Below are positions 34,119-43,535 of a stretch of 64,000 bases of DNA, piece by piece. Below the pieces are notes generated by a model. It was not told the origin of the DNA. It did no database searches and saw only the letters and a list, made by a program, of their open reading frames with translations. Position numbers and translations under genes: made by a program. Every line of letters begins with the position of its first letter. The first letter of the stretch is position 1. Origin of the DNA: CAVWTN01 sp963757945 (GTDB lineage Bacteria > Vulcanimicrobiota > Vulcanimicrobiia > Vulcanimicrobiales > Vulcanimicrobiaceae); the NCBI GenBank assembly GCA_963757945.1, contig CAVWTN010000001.1:1-64000 (forward strand), in the 5' to 3' direction.

Positions 34119-35728
34119 GCGACGACCTCCGTCGCGACGTGCGTGCCGAAGACGGCGCGCAAGACGTTGCAGACTTCGCCGAGCGTGGCGCCCGCGTCGA
34201 CCGCTTCGACGAAGCGGGGCATGAGATTCGCCGTGCCCTCGGCCGCGGCGCGCACCTCGGCCAGCGCGCGCTCGACGCGCGCCTGATCGCGCTCGCGACG
34301 GTAAGCCTCCAGGCGCCCGACTTGCTCGCGCTCGATCCGCGGATCGATCTTTTGGAGATCCATCTTCGCGCCGGCGTCCGGCTCGGTGAAGCGATTGACG
34401 CCGACGATCACGGCGTCGCCGCGCTCGATCTGCTGCTGGGCGCGGTAGGCGGATTCGGCGATGCGCGAGCCCATCCAGCCCGAGGCGATCGCCTCGACGC
34501 TGCCGCCCAGCGCGTCGATCTCCGCGATCAGCGCTTCGGCACGCTCGATCGCCGACGCCGTCAGCGATTCGACGTAATACGAGCCCGCGAGCGGATCGAC
34601 GACGTCGCTCACGCCGCTTTCGAAGGCGATGATCTGCTGCGTGCGCAGCGCCAGCCGCGCGGATTCCGCCGTCGGCAGCGCGAGCGCCTCGTCGCGGCCG
34701 TTCGTGTGCAGCGACGACGTGCCGCCGAGCACCGCGGCCAGCGCCTGCAAGGTGACGCGCACGACGTTGTTGTCCGGCTCTTGCGCGGTCAGCGTCGAGC
34801 CGCCCGTCTGGGTGTGGAAGCGCAGCATCTGCGAGCGCGGGTCCTTCGCCCCGAACTCATCGCGCGTGATCCTGGCCCAGATCGCGCGCGCGGCGCGGAA
34901 CTTCGCAACCTCCTCGAAGAGATCGTTGTGCGCGTTCCAGAAGAAGGAGATGCGCGGCGCGATGCGATCGATGTCGAGCCCCGCTTCGCGCGCGGCGCGC
35001 AAGTATGCTTTCGCGTTCGAGAGCGTGAACGCGATCTCTTCGACGGCCGTCGAGCCGGCCTCGCGGATGTGATATCCGGAGATCGAGATCGTGTTCCATT
35101 GGGGAACGTTGTCGGCGCAGTACGCCATCACGTCCGTCACGAGGCGCATCGAAGGGCGCGGCGGGTAGATGTACGTGCCGCGGGCCACGTACTCTTTGAG
35201 CACGTCGTTCTGAATCGTTCCGCCGAGCTTCGCGAACGGAATGTCGCGCCGCCGCGCGACCGCGAGCAGCATCGCGAGCAAGATCGAGGCCGGGGCGTTG
35301 ATCGTCATCGAGACGGTGACGGCCTCGAGCGGAATCCCGTCGAACAGCGTCTCCATGTCGCGGACCGCGTCGATCGCGACGCCGACCTTGCCGACCTCAC
35401 CGCGCGCTTGCTGCGCATCCGAATCGTATCCGAGCTGCGTCGGAAGGTCGAAGGCGACCGAGAGGCCCGTCGTCCCTCGTGCGAGCAAGTAGCGATAGCG
35501 GGCGTTCGATTCGGCTGCAGTCGCGAAGCCGGCGTATTGCCGCATCGTCCAGTGCCGGCCCCGGTATCCGTCCGCTCGCAGGCCACGCGTGAACGGGAAG
35601 CTGCCGGGCTCGCCCGCGGGATGGGCCGCAAGCGCGGCCGCGGCATCGGCCGGGCCGTAGCACGGCTTGATGGGGATCCCGCTTGCGTTCTCGTCACGGG
35701 CATGCGAGGGTCGAGGGCGTGCGTTCAT
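34115..35728 (-). CDS. Methylmalonyl-CoA mutase, catalytic subunit without B12-binding domain
   Basis: This 537-residue protein is the TIM-barrel (substrate-binding) part of acyl-CoA mutases: GFATAAESNARYRYLLARG, LPTQLGYDSD, TMTINAPASILLAM-like MTINAPA, GGTIQNDVLKEY, and SGYHIREAGSTA. It ends after a helical C-terminal region and lacks the cobalamin-binding domain (DxHxxG) that completes single-chain mutases. A separate small B12-binding subunit must be encoded elsewhere. The family interconverts methylmalonyl- and succinyl-CoA, but isobutyryl- or ethylmalonyl-CoA mutases look similar; the coupled epimerase gene supports methylmalonyl-CoA. Confidence 0.9.
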   Translation of the reverse strand: MNARPRPSHARDENASGIPIKPCYGPADAAAALAAHPAGEPGSFPFTRGLRADGYRGRHWTMRQYAGFATAAESNARYRYLLARGTTGLSVAFDLPTQLGYDSDAQQARGEVGKVGVAIDAVRDMETLFDGIPLEAVTVSMTINAPASILLAMLLAVARRRDIPFAKLGGTIQNDVLKEYVARGTYIYPPRPSMRLVTDVMAYCADNVPQWNTISISGYHIREAGSTAVEEIAFTLSNAKAYLRAAREAGLDIDRIAPRISFFWNAHNDLFEEVAKFRAARAIWARITRDEFGAKDPRSQMLRFHTQTGGSTLTAQEPDNNVVRVTLQALAAVLGGTSSLHTNGRDEALALPTAESARLALRTQQIIAFESGVSDVVDPLAGSYYVESLTASAIERAEALIAEIDALGGSVEAIASGWMGSRIAESAYRAQQQIERGDAVIVGVNRFTEPDAGAKMDLQKIDPRIEREQVGRLEAYRRERDQARVERALAEVRAAAEGTANLMPRFVEAVDAGATLGEVCNVLRAVFGTHVATEVVA

Positions 35729-35831
35729 GATTTGTAAAGGTTCCGCATAGCAATGGTAAGCTCTTGGTAATCGGGGTAGAAATCCATCGCAGAGCAGCGT
35801 ACGATCCGAGAGGCAGCAAGGCTACGGAAAG

Positions 35832-36236
35832 ATGGCAACCTCCATGATGGAGTCGCTCGCGAACGGAATCGATCTCTCAGCCCCGGCACGTGCCGAGACG
35901 TCGCCCTTGTTCCGTACTGCCTTGCGCGAGTTCTTGGCGCAAACGCCCCTGAGCCTCGACCGCGTGGGCGATATCGTCCTTGCGGTGGGTGAGGCCACCG
36001 CGAATGCGATCGAGCATGCCTACCGCGGCTCGCGCGGAACGATCCGGCTACGCGCGATGGCGACGGATGCCCGGGTGATCGTCGAAGTCCAAGACAGCGG
36101 GAATTGGCGGATCGGAAACTCCGCCGACCGGGGCCGGGGCCTCGGGATCATTCGAGCGCTCGTCGATCGTGCCTCGATCGAGAGCACCAGCGCCGGGACC
36201 TCCGTGCGCCTCGAGGTCGCGCTCGCCTCGAAATAA
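35832..36236 (+). CDS. RsbW-like anti-sigma/serine kinase ATPase
   Basis: This 134-residue protein has a GHKL ATPase fold: VLAVGEATANAIEHAY (N box), EVQDSGNW (G1) and RGRGLGIIRALVD (G2). These proteins bind sigma factors or phosphorylate STAS-domain antagonists. No sigma factor, RsbV-like STAS protein or PP2C phosphatase is adjacent, so it is an orphan. It begins divergently from the mutase gene; the second ATG (35847) is an alternative start. It converges with the arginine-deiminase family gene. Confidence 0.88.
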   Translation: MATSMMESLANGIDLSAPARAETSPLFRTALREFLAQTPLSLDRVGDIVLAVGEATANAIEHAYRGSRGTIRLRAMATDARVIVEVQDSGNWRIGNSADRGRGLGIIRALVDRASIESTSAGTSVRLEVALASK

Positions 36237-36246
36237 GGCGTAGCCG

Positions 36247-37425
36247 CTAGGCGCGAACGAGCGCCTGCGTGGAGCAATGCGGCCCGCCGTAGCCGCCGCC
36301 GAGCGCCGAGTACTCGAGCGGAAAAACCGTGACCCCCGCGTCGCGCAGCCGCTGCGCGAACGGCGCGCCCGCGCCGGCGACGCACGCGTACAAACGCGGT
36401 CCGAGCAAGAAGCCGTTCGGTGCGAAGCGCTCGCCTTCTGCTTTCGAGAACGGAATGATGCGCATGCCCTTTTCCGTGAGGTACTCCGGCAGCGTGGTCG
36501 TGCGCGCCAGGCGGTAGGAGTAATCCACGTCCGTGCCTTCGGGGACGTAGACTTCCACGCGCGGCGCACCTGCTCCGAGCCGCTCGTCGCAGAGCGCGCA
36601 GAGATCGCGGTCGAGGACCGCGCAGTACGTGTCGAGGTGCATCTCGTCCATGCCGTTGCGCTCGTCGCACACGAGCGCGACCTCGACGCGTCCGTAGGCT
36701 CGAGCGGCGAGGCATTGCTCGACGCCCGCGCGATTGGTCAGCAGCCCGACGCCCTGCAACGCGAACGTCCCGCACGGAATGAAATCGCCGCCCTCGAGCG
36801 TTCCGGGCGCCGTCACGCGGTACAGCGGCAGCAATCCGAGCGCCGCGAGCGTCTTCTCCGCGAGATCGTTCTCGGGCGCGCGCACGTCGAGCCGCAACCG
36901 CCCGACGACGACGCCGGCGGCCGTCGTCATCAGCGGATCGCGCATGTAGTACGCGTTCGAAAGCGCGCGCACGCCGAGTTGCGCTGCGAGGGCGCTCGTC
37001 GGATCGAGCGCGCCGCCGTTCGCAGAGATCTTGAGCGTGGGGCGCAGAAAGAGCAACTCGACGAGATCGCTCGGCTCCGACGTTGCAAGCAGCGCGTCGA
37101 GTTGCGCGTCGATCCTCGTCCGCTGCTCGGGCGTGACGTCCGCGGCGATTTCGCGCTCGACCGCCGCGCGCGCCCATTCTCGCAAGACGTTCGGACCGAC
37201 GTGCGCGCGCGAGGCGAGCGCTTCGCGGACGTCGATCGTGCGGATGCGATGCTCGCCGAGCAGGCGCCGGAACGCATCGTGCTCGCGCCGCGCCGCCGCA
37301 AGCGAAAACGGCCTCCGAAAGTTCGAGGCATCCGGCGCAAGCACGCCTGCGAGCGCCTCCGTGCGCGGAGCGCACAGCAAGACGACCTGCGGGCGCAGCC
37401 ACTCGGCGGGTGCGGAGGCCGTCAT
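36247..37425 (-). CDS. Arginine-deiminase family protein
   Basis: This 392-residue guanidino-group hydrolase has GTLEGGDF, the catalytic-dyad region DEMHLDTYCAV and the C-terminal nucleophile Cys384 in GGPHCSTQ, all as in arginine deiminase. It would hydrolyse arginine to citrulline and ammonia. No arcB, arcC or arcD is nearby, so a catabolic ADI operon is not supported. The start overlaps the end of pccA as ATGA, so it sits at the tail of the carboxylase operon. Related enzymes acting on other guanidines cannot be excluded. Confidence 0.87.
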   Translation of the reverse strand: MTASAPAEWLRPQVVLLCAPRTEALAGVLAPDASNFRRPFSLAAARREHDAFRRLLGEHRIRTIDVREALASRAHVGPNVLREWARAAVEREIAADVTPEQRTRIDAQLDALLATSEPSDLVELLFLRPTLKISANGGALDPTSALAAQLGVRALSNAYYMRDPLMTTAAGVVVGRLRLDVRAPENDLAEKTLAALGLLPLYRVTAPGTLEGGDFIPCGTFALQGVGLLTNRAGVEQCLAARAYGRVEVALVCDERNGMDEMHLDTYCAVLDRDLCALCDERLGAGAPRVEVYVPEGTDVDYSYRLARTTTLPEYLTEKGMRIIPFSKAEGERFAPNGFLLGPRLYACVAGAGAPFAQRLRDAGVTVFPLEYSALGGGYGGPHCSTQALVRA

Positions 37426-39179
37426 GCGAGCGAGACGAGTTTCGTATCGGCCTCGACCGTCGTGCCGGCCTCGACATGGACCCCGGCAACCTTGCCGGCC
37501 CGGTGAGCGCGGATCTCGTTCATCATCTTCATCGCCTCGATCACCGCGACGACGCTTCCTTCCGCGACGTCCTGCCCGGGTTCCACCATCACGGTGACGA
37601 CCACGCCGTGCATCGGCGCGATGATGTCGTTGCCGTCGGAGGCCCCCTTGAGCTTGCCGTTTCGCTGGCGCTTGGGGATCATCGGAGCTCGCGCCGCGGA
37701 ACGCACGGCACCCGTTGCGGGCGTCTGCTTATCGAGCACGCGCACGAAGAAGAGTTTGTTGTTGACTTCGACCCGCACGACGTCGGCCGGCGGCGCCGCC
37801 GCGGGCGGCGCTTCGGAGACGCTGCCGGCGGATGGCTCGGGCCGGTAGGTCGCGGCAAACGCTTCCAGCGTCGCCGTTCCGAAGCTTCCGTCGGCGACCG
37901 GCGGATGGTACGAGAGGGCGCGCGCGAACGCCAGCGTCGTCGGGACGCCGCCGATTTTGAAATCGTCGATCGCACGGCGCAGCCGCGCGTGCGCCTGCTC
38001 GCGATTGGGCGCCCAGACGATCAGCTTGGCGATCATCGAGTCATAGTCCGGCGTGATCCGCGAACCGAGCGACGCGGCGGAATCGACGCGAATGCCGAGC
38101 CCCGCGGGCTCTTGATAGGCCGTGAGCGTCCCCGGCGCGGGCGCGAAGTTCTCCGCCGGATCTTCGGCGTTCACGCGGACCTCGATCGCATGCCCGCGCA
38201 GGACGATCGCATCTTGGCCGTATCCCAGCGGCTCACCGGCCGCCACGCGAATCTGCTCGCGAATCAGATCGAGCCCGCTGACCATCTCGCTGATCGTGTG
38301 CTCGACCTGGATGCGCGTGTTCATCTCGAGAAAGAAGAACTCGTCGCCGGCGACCAGCGTTTCGATCGTGCCGACGCTGTCGTAGCGGATCGCCTTCGCC
38401 GCGCGGACGCCCGCTTCGCGCAAGCGTTCGCGCACGCGCTGGCTGATCTGAGCCGGACACTCTTCGAAGAGCTTCTGATGGCGGCGCTGCAGCGAACAAT
38501 CGCGCTCGCCGACATGGACGACGTTGCCGTGCTTGTCGGCGAGGATCTGCAATTCGACGTGCTTGGGATTATCGAGATAACGCTCGACGTAGATCGTCGG
38601 GTTCTTGAAGTAGGCCTCCGCCTCGCGCTGCGAGGTGGAGAAGGCCGAAGGGATCTCGGCGAGCGTGCGGGCGATCTTCAGGCCCTTGCCGCCGCCGCCG
38701 CCGGACGCTTTGATCGCGATCGGCAGCCCGTATTTGCGAGCCGCGGCTTCGGCTTCGGCGATGCTCGTGATCGCCTCCGTGCCGCCCGGAACGACGGGGA
38801 CGCCCGCCGCGACCATCGCTTGCCGGGAGCGGATCTTGTCGCCCATGGCGTCGATCGCCGCGGGGTGCGGGCCGACCCAGGTCAGCCCGGCCGCGATCAC
38901 CGTCCGCGCGAAGCCCGCGTTTTCGGCGAGAAAACCGTATCCCGGGTGGACCGCGTCCGCGCCGGCGCGGCGCGCGACGTCGAGCAGCTTCTCGACGTTC
39001 AAGTAGCTCTGCGAGGGCGCCGCGGGGCCCAGCAGATACGCATCGTCGGCGTAACGGACGTGCATGGCGTCGCGGTCCGCTTCAGAGTAGACGGCGATCG
39101 TATGAAGGCCCATTTCGCGGGCGGAGCGCATCACGCGAAGCGCGATCTCACCGCGGTTCGCTACGAGCAGACGTTTCAG
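37422..39179 (-). CDS. pccA: Propionyl/acyl-CoA carboxylase biotin-carboxylase and biotin-carrier subunit
   Basis: This protein of about 585 residues carries a biotin carboxylase domain (ATP-grasp, with GGGGGKGLKIAR, ERDCSLQRRHQK and EMNTRIQVEH) and a C-terminal biotinyl domain (APMHGVVV, VIEAMKMMNE with the biotin Lys). The conserved N-terminus KRLLVANRGEIALR is encoded upstream of the first ATG/GTG, in a frame opened by CTG at 39179; GAGGG lies eight bases before that CTG. I therefore annotate a CTG start. The next standard start (GTG at 39134) would delete the conserved motif. It works with the pccB product, whose gene lies upstream. Confidence 0.93.
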   Translation of the reverse strand: MKRLLVANRGEIALRVMRSAREMGLHTIAVYSEADRDAMHVRYADDAYLLGPAAPSQSYLNVEKLLDVARRAGADAVHPGYGFLAENAGFARTVIAAGLTWVGPHPAAIDAMGDKIRSRQAMVAAGVPVVPGGTEAITSIAEAEAAARKYGLPIAIKASGGGGGKGLKIARTLAEIPSAFSTSQREAEAYFKNPTIYVERYLDNPKHVELQILADKHGNVVHVGERDCSLQRRHQKLFEECPAQISQRVRERLREAGVRAAKAIRYDSVGTIETLVAGDEFFFLEMNTRIQVEHTISEMVSGLDLIREQIRVAAGEPLGYGQDAIVLRGHAIEVRVNAEDPAENFAPAPGTLTAYQEPAGLGIRVDSAASLGSRITPDYDSMIAKLIVWAPNREQAHARLRRAIDDFKIGGVPTTLAFARALSYHPPVADGSFGTATLEAFAATYRPEPSAGSVSEAPPAAAPPADVVRVEVNNKLFFVRVLDKQTPATGAVRSAARAPMIPKRQRNGKLKGASDGNDIIAPMHGVVVTVMVEPGQDVAEGSVVAVIEAMKMMNEIRAHRAGKVAGVHVEAGTTVEADTKLVSLA

Positions 39180-39182
39180 TTC

Positions 39183-39449
39183 TCAGACCCTCGTACGGCG
39201 CGCGGCGCGAAGCGCGTCGTAATCATCGTTGTAATTGCGTGCGGCACGGCGCCATCTCGGCATCGACTCGATTTGCGCTTCGGCGTCGGCGCTCGTGACG
39301 GCGGCAGCCATGACGGCGGCGATCGCCGCGAGCTCTTCAGGAGCCGGTTCCGGTTGGATCGTCAGCACGCGCTCGGGGACGTGCGGCGCCGGCCTCGGCA
39401 TGAGGACGACGAGTTCGGTTGCGAGAGCCACGTTGGTGCTATGAGACAC
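39183..39449 (-). CDS. Acyl-CoA carboxylase epsilon-subunit-like protein
   Basis: This 88-residue protein lies between pccB and pccA. It has the epsilon pattern: a short hydrophobic strand (VLTIQ), then EPAPEELAAIAAVMAAAV, and a Trp near residue 66 followed by basic residues. In actinobacteria this small subunit stabilises the alpha-beta complex of acyl-CoA carboxylases. Its stop lies three bases before the CTG start of pccA. The match is by pattern, not by search. Confidence 0.78.
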   Translation of the reverse strand: MSHSTNVALATELVVLMPRPAPHVPERVLTIQPEPAPEELAAIAAVMAAAVTSADAEAQIESMPRWRRAARNYNDDYDALRAARRTRV

Positions 39450-39553
39450 CGGGATGCCGCTTGCCTTTCGAGTCCGCGCAGGGGCTGGTTGAAGGCCTTT
39501 CCTGCCGGCAACGAGGCGCCCCTATTGACGGCCGAGCGCCCGCCCGCCCGGTT

Positions 39554-41119
<1,566 letters not shown>

Positions 41120-41196
41120 GCCGCGCGTGTTCGCAGCCGAAGGTGCGCTAACCCGCAGGACGGACCTCGCCGCCGCCGCGCAAAACGTCCGGGAGC

Positions 41197-41667
41197 ATGG
41201 ACGAACGGACGGTTCCCGCGACGATCGAGCGCGCAGGCCCGCTCGATGCGGCCGCGGCCGGCGCGATCTTCGAACGGTATTTCGAGGCGATCGGGTTGCC
41301 CCCGGGACTGCGCGACGCCCCCGCGGAGGTGGCTTCCTATCTCGTTCCGCCCAAGGGATTGTGGCTCGCCCGGGAGCGAGGGCGCGTCGTCGGGGCGATC
41401 GCGCTTCGTCCGCTCGACGCGCGGCCGGGCGCCTGCGAAGTCAAGCGGCTCTTCGTGGACCCCGGCGCGCGCGGCCGCGGCATCGCGCACGGTCTCTTGG
41501 ACGCGCTGGAACGCGCGGCGCGCTCCGCGGGGTATGCCGCGGCGTATCTCGACACGCGAGCCGACCTCGTGGCCGCACTCGCGTTCTACGAGCGGCGCGG
41601 CTATCGTCCGTGCGAGCGGTACAACGACAATCCCGAGGCGACGCATTTTCTCTATCGCGAACTCTAG
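41197..41667 (+). CDS. GNAT-family acetyltransferase
   Basis: This 156-residue protein has the acetyl-CoA loop FVDPGARGRGIAHGLLD and the C-terminal ALAFYERRGYRP motif. The substrate is unknown. The ATG at 41197 has GGGAGC about six bases upstream. It is divergent from pccB, 77 bases apart, and ends 43 bases before a small acidic-basic protein gene. Confidence 0.9.
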   Translation: MDERTVPATIERAGPLDAAAAGAIFERYFEAIGLPPGLRDAPAEVASYLVPPKGLWLARERGRVVGAIALRPLDARPGACEVKRLFVDPGARGRGIAHGLLDALERAARSAGYAAAYLDTRADLVAALAFYERRGYRPCERYNDNPEATHFLYREL

Positions 41668-41710
41668 CGGGCGTCAGGCGGTTGACGCCGCGTCGTGATA
41701 CGCTGGGCCC

Positions 41711-41932
41711 ATGGACGACGATGACGCGGACGACTCGCTCGGGGAAGATCGCTCGATGTTCGGGTATTCGACGGGCCTGGGGCGGCTCGCCGATTTTGGA
41801 GAACTCGGCGAGCCGGAACGTTCGGCGCGGCGGGCGGCCCCGCAGCCCCGCACCTCGGCGTTCGCGGCACTGCGCGACCGCGTCTTCAAGGCGGCGGCCG
41901 CGGAGATGGCGCGCCGTCGCGGCGGTCGCTAG
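41711..41932 (+). CDS. Small charged hypothetical protein
   Basis: This 73-residue protein has an acidic start (MDDDDADDSLGEDRS), a Gly/Leu-rich middle and a basic helical end (AALRDRVFKAAAAEMARRR). The distribution could fit a nucleic-acid-associated or membrane-peripheral protein. No family is recognised. Its stop overlaps the stop of the converging ABC gene by four bases. Confidence 0.5.
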   Translation: MDDDDADDSLGEDRSMFGYSTGLGRLADFGELGEPERSARRAAPQPRTSAFAALRDRVFKAAAAEMARRRGGR

Positions 41933-43362
41933 CGTTTCGGCAGCGCCCCGCGGGCGGTGATCCGGCCGTCCTCGAGGCGCAGTTCGTGCGTGATCGCATG
42001 CGGCAGCTCGTCGTCGTGGGCGATCACGACGAGCGTGGTCCCGCGTAGCGCGAGATCGTCCAGCAGTTCGACGAACGCCGCGCGAACGGCGGGATCGAGG
42101 CCTTCCAGCGCCTCGTCAGCGATGAAGATCGCGGGCTCGCGAACGAGCGCGCGCGCGATCAACACCCGGCGGCGCTCGCCGAAGGACAGTTCGAGGAACG
42201 GGCGCCCGGCGAGGGCGCTGACTTCGAAGCGCTCGAGCAACTCGTTCACGCGCGCGCGCTGCGCCGCGTCGAGTTCCGCGAAGAGTCCGACGCTCCCGAA
42301 GAAGCCGGAGGCCACGACGGCCGCGGCCGTTTCGTTTCGATCGTAGGCCGTCTGCGTCTCGTCGGAGAGGAGCACGATGTGCGCCTTCAAGTCGTCGAGC
42401 GTGCGGCGCGCGCTCCCGAAGCGCTCGACCTCCGAGCCCAGGACGGCCGCCGCCGTCCCGGCGAGCAGGCGCGCGAGCGTGCTCTTTCCGGCGCCGTTCG
42501 GCCCACGGATCACCCAGTGTTCGCCCGGCTCGATCGTCCAATCGATATCGTGCAACACGCGCTTGCCCTCGAGAATGACGCCGGCGTGGGCGATCCGCAC
42601 GAGCGGCTGCGGAGCGGCGGCGGGCGCAGGCTCGTCTCCGGACGCGAGCGCGAAGCGCGGCCGGTGCCGCGGCGCATGCGGCGCCGCGATGCGGCCCTCG
42701 CGCAAGTGCAGCTCGCGCGTGACGAACTTCGGCACGTGGTCGCTGCGGTGCGAGGCGCAGACGAGCGTGGTGCGCCCCGCGATCCGCTCGAGCAGACCGA
42801 AGAGCGCCGCTCTGGCGCGCGCGTCGAGGCCCGAGGCGAATTCGTCCAGCAGCAACACCGCGGGCGCGCCGGCGAGCGCCCGCGCGATCAGGATCCGGCG
42901 CAGCGCGCCGTGCGAGAGCGTGCGGGCGCTCGCGCCGGCCGCACTCTCGAGCCCGAGCTCGGCCACCAGCGCGTCCACGCTCGCGCTCTGCGCGGCCGAG
43001 AGGGTTCGCGGCACGTAGTCCTCACCGAAGATTCCGCTCGCGATGACGTCGCGGCCGGTCATGGCGAAGTTCAGGCGGCGGTGCCGCTCCTGGTGCTCGG
43101 GCGAGACGTAGGCGATGCTCGCGAGCGCGCCGATCGGGCCCGCATCCGTGAACGGGTAGCGGCGTACGCCGCCGGGATCGGGCCAGAGCTCCCCGCGGAT
43201 CAGGCGCAGCAGCGTGCTCTTGCCCGAACCGTTCGCGCCGGTCAGCGCCCAATGCGCGCCCGCCTCGAGCGTCCAGGTGATCTCGCGCAGGACCGGCCGG
43301 TTCCCCAGCGTGACGCCGGCGCGCTCGAGTTCGACGAGCGGCTCGCCCGGTTCGGCGCTCAC
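41929..43362 (-). CDS. Twin ABC ATPase (ModF/PhrA-like)
   Basis: This protein of about 477 residues has two ABC domains and no membrane part. Domain 1 has Walker A GANGSGKST and Walker B VLLLDEFASGLD; domain 2 has Walker A GPNGAGKST, signature LSFGERRR and Walker B IFIADEALEGLD. The signature of domain 1 is degenerate (LSHGALRR). It resembles ModF/PhrA-type soluble twin ATPases. The GTG at 43362 is preferred because the open frame beyond it (to 43500) is Arg-rich and collides with the divergent gene. No molybdate genes adjoin it. Confidence 0.85.
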   Translation of the reverse strand: MSAEPGEPLVELERAGVTLGNRPVLREITWTLEAGAHWALTGANGSGKSTLLRLIRGELWPDPGGVRRYPFTDAGPIGALASIAYVSPEHQERHRRLNFAMTGRDVIASGIFGEDYVPRTLSAAQSASVDALVAELGLESAAGASARTLSHGALRRILIARALAGAPAVLLLDEFASGLDARARAALFGLLERIAGRTTLVCASHRSDHVPKFVTRELHLREGRIAAPHAPRHRPRFALASGDEPAPAAAPQPLVRIAHAGVILEGKRVLHDIDWTIEPGEHWVIRGPNGAGKSTLARLLAGTAAAVLGSEVERFGSARRTLDDLKAHIVLLSDETQTAYDRNETAAAVVASGFFGSVGLFAELDAAQRARVNELLERFEVSALAGRPFLELSFGERRRVLIARALVREPAIFIADEALEGLDPAVRAAFVELLDDLALRGTTLVVIAHDDELPHAITHELRLEDGRITARGALPKR

Positions 43363-43506
43363 GCGGCCGTCGGCCGAACGGCGCGCCGCAAGGCGCCGGT
43401 ATGGACCACGCGGAGGCTCGGCACGCTCGCGCGGTTGGCGCCGCCGCGCGGCGGCCCCTTCCGAGGGCGCTGTCCCGCCTCGTAATGGAAGGAACATCAC
43501 AAGGGG

Positions 43507-43519
43507 GTGGTCCGACCAC
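43507..43519. promoter_or_regulatory. Perfect palindrome in divergent region
   Basis: GTGGTC-C-GACCAC is a perfect 6-bp inverted repeat around a single C, in the 173-base region between the twin-ABC gene and the PepF-like gene. It may be an operator serving either side; only the symmetry is seen. Confidence 0.35.
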
Positions 43520-43535
43520 TCGCCAAGCGCGACTC

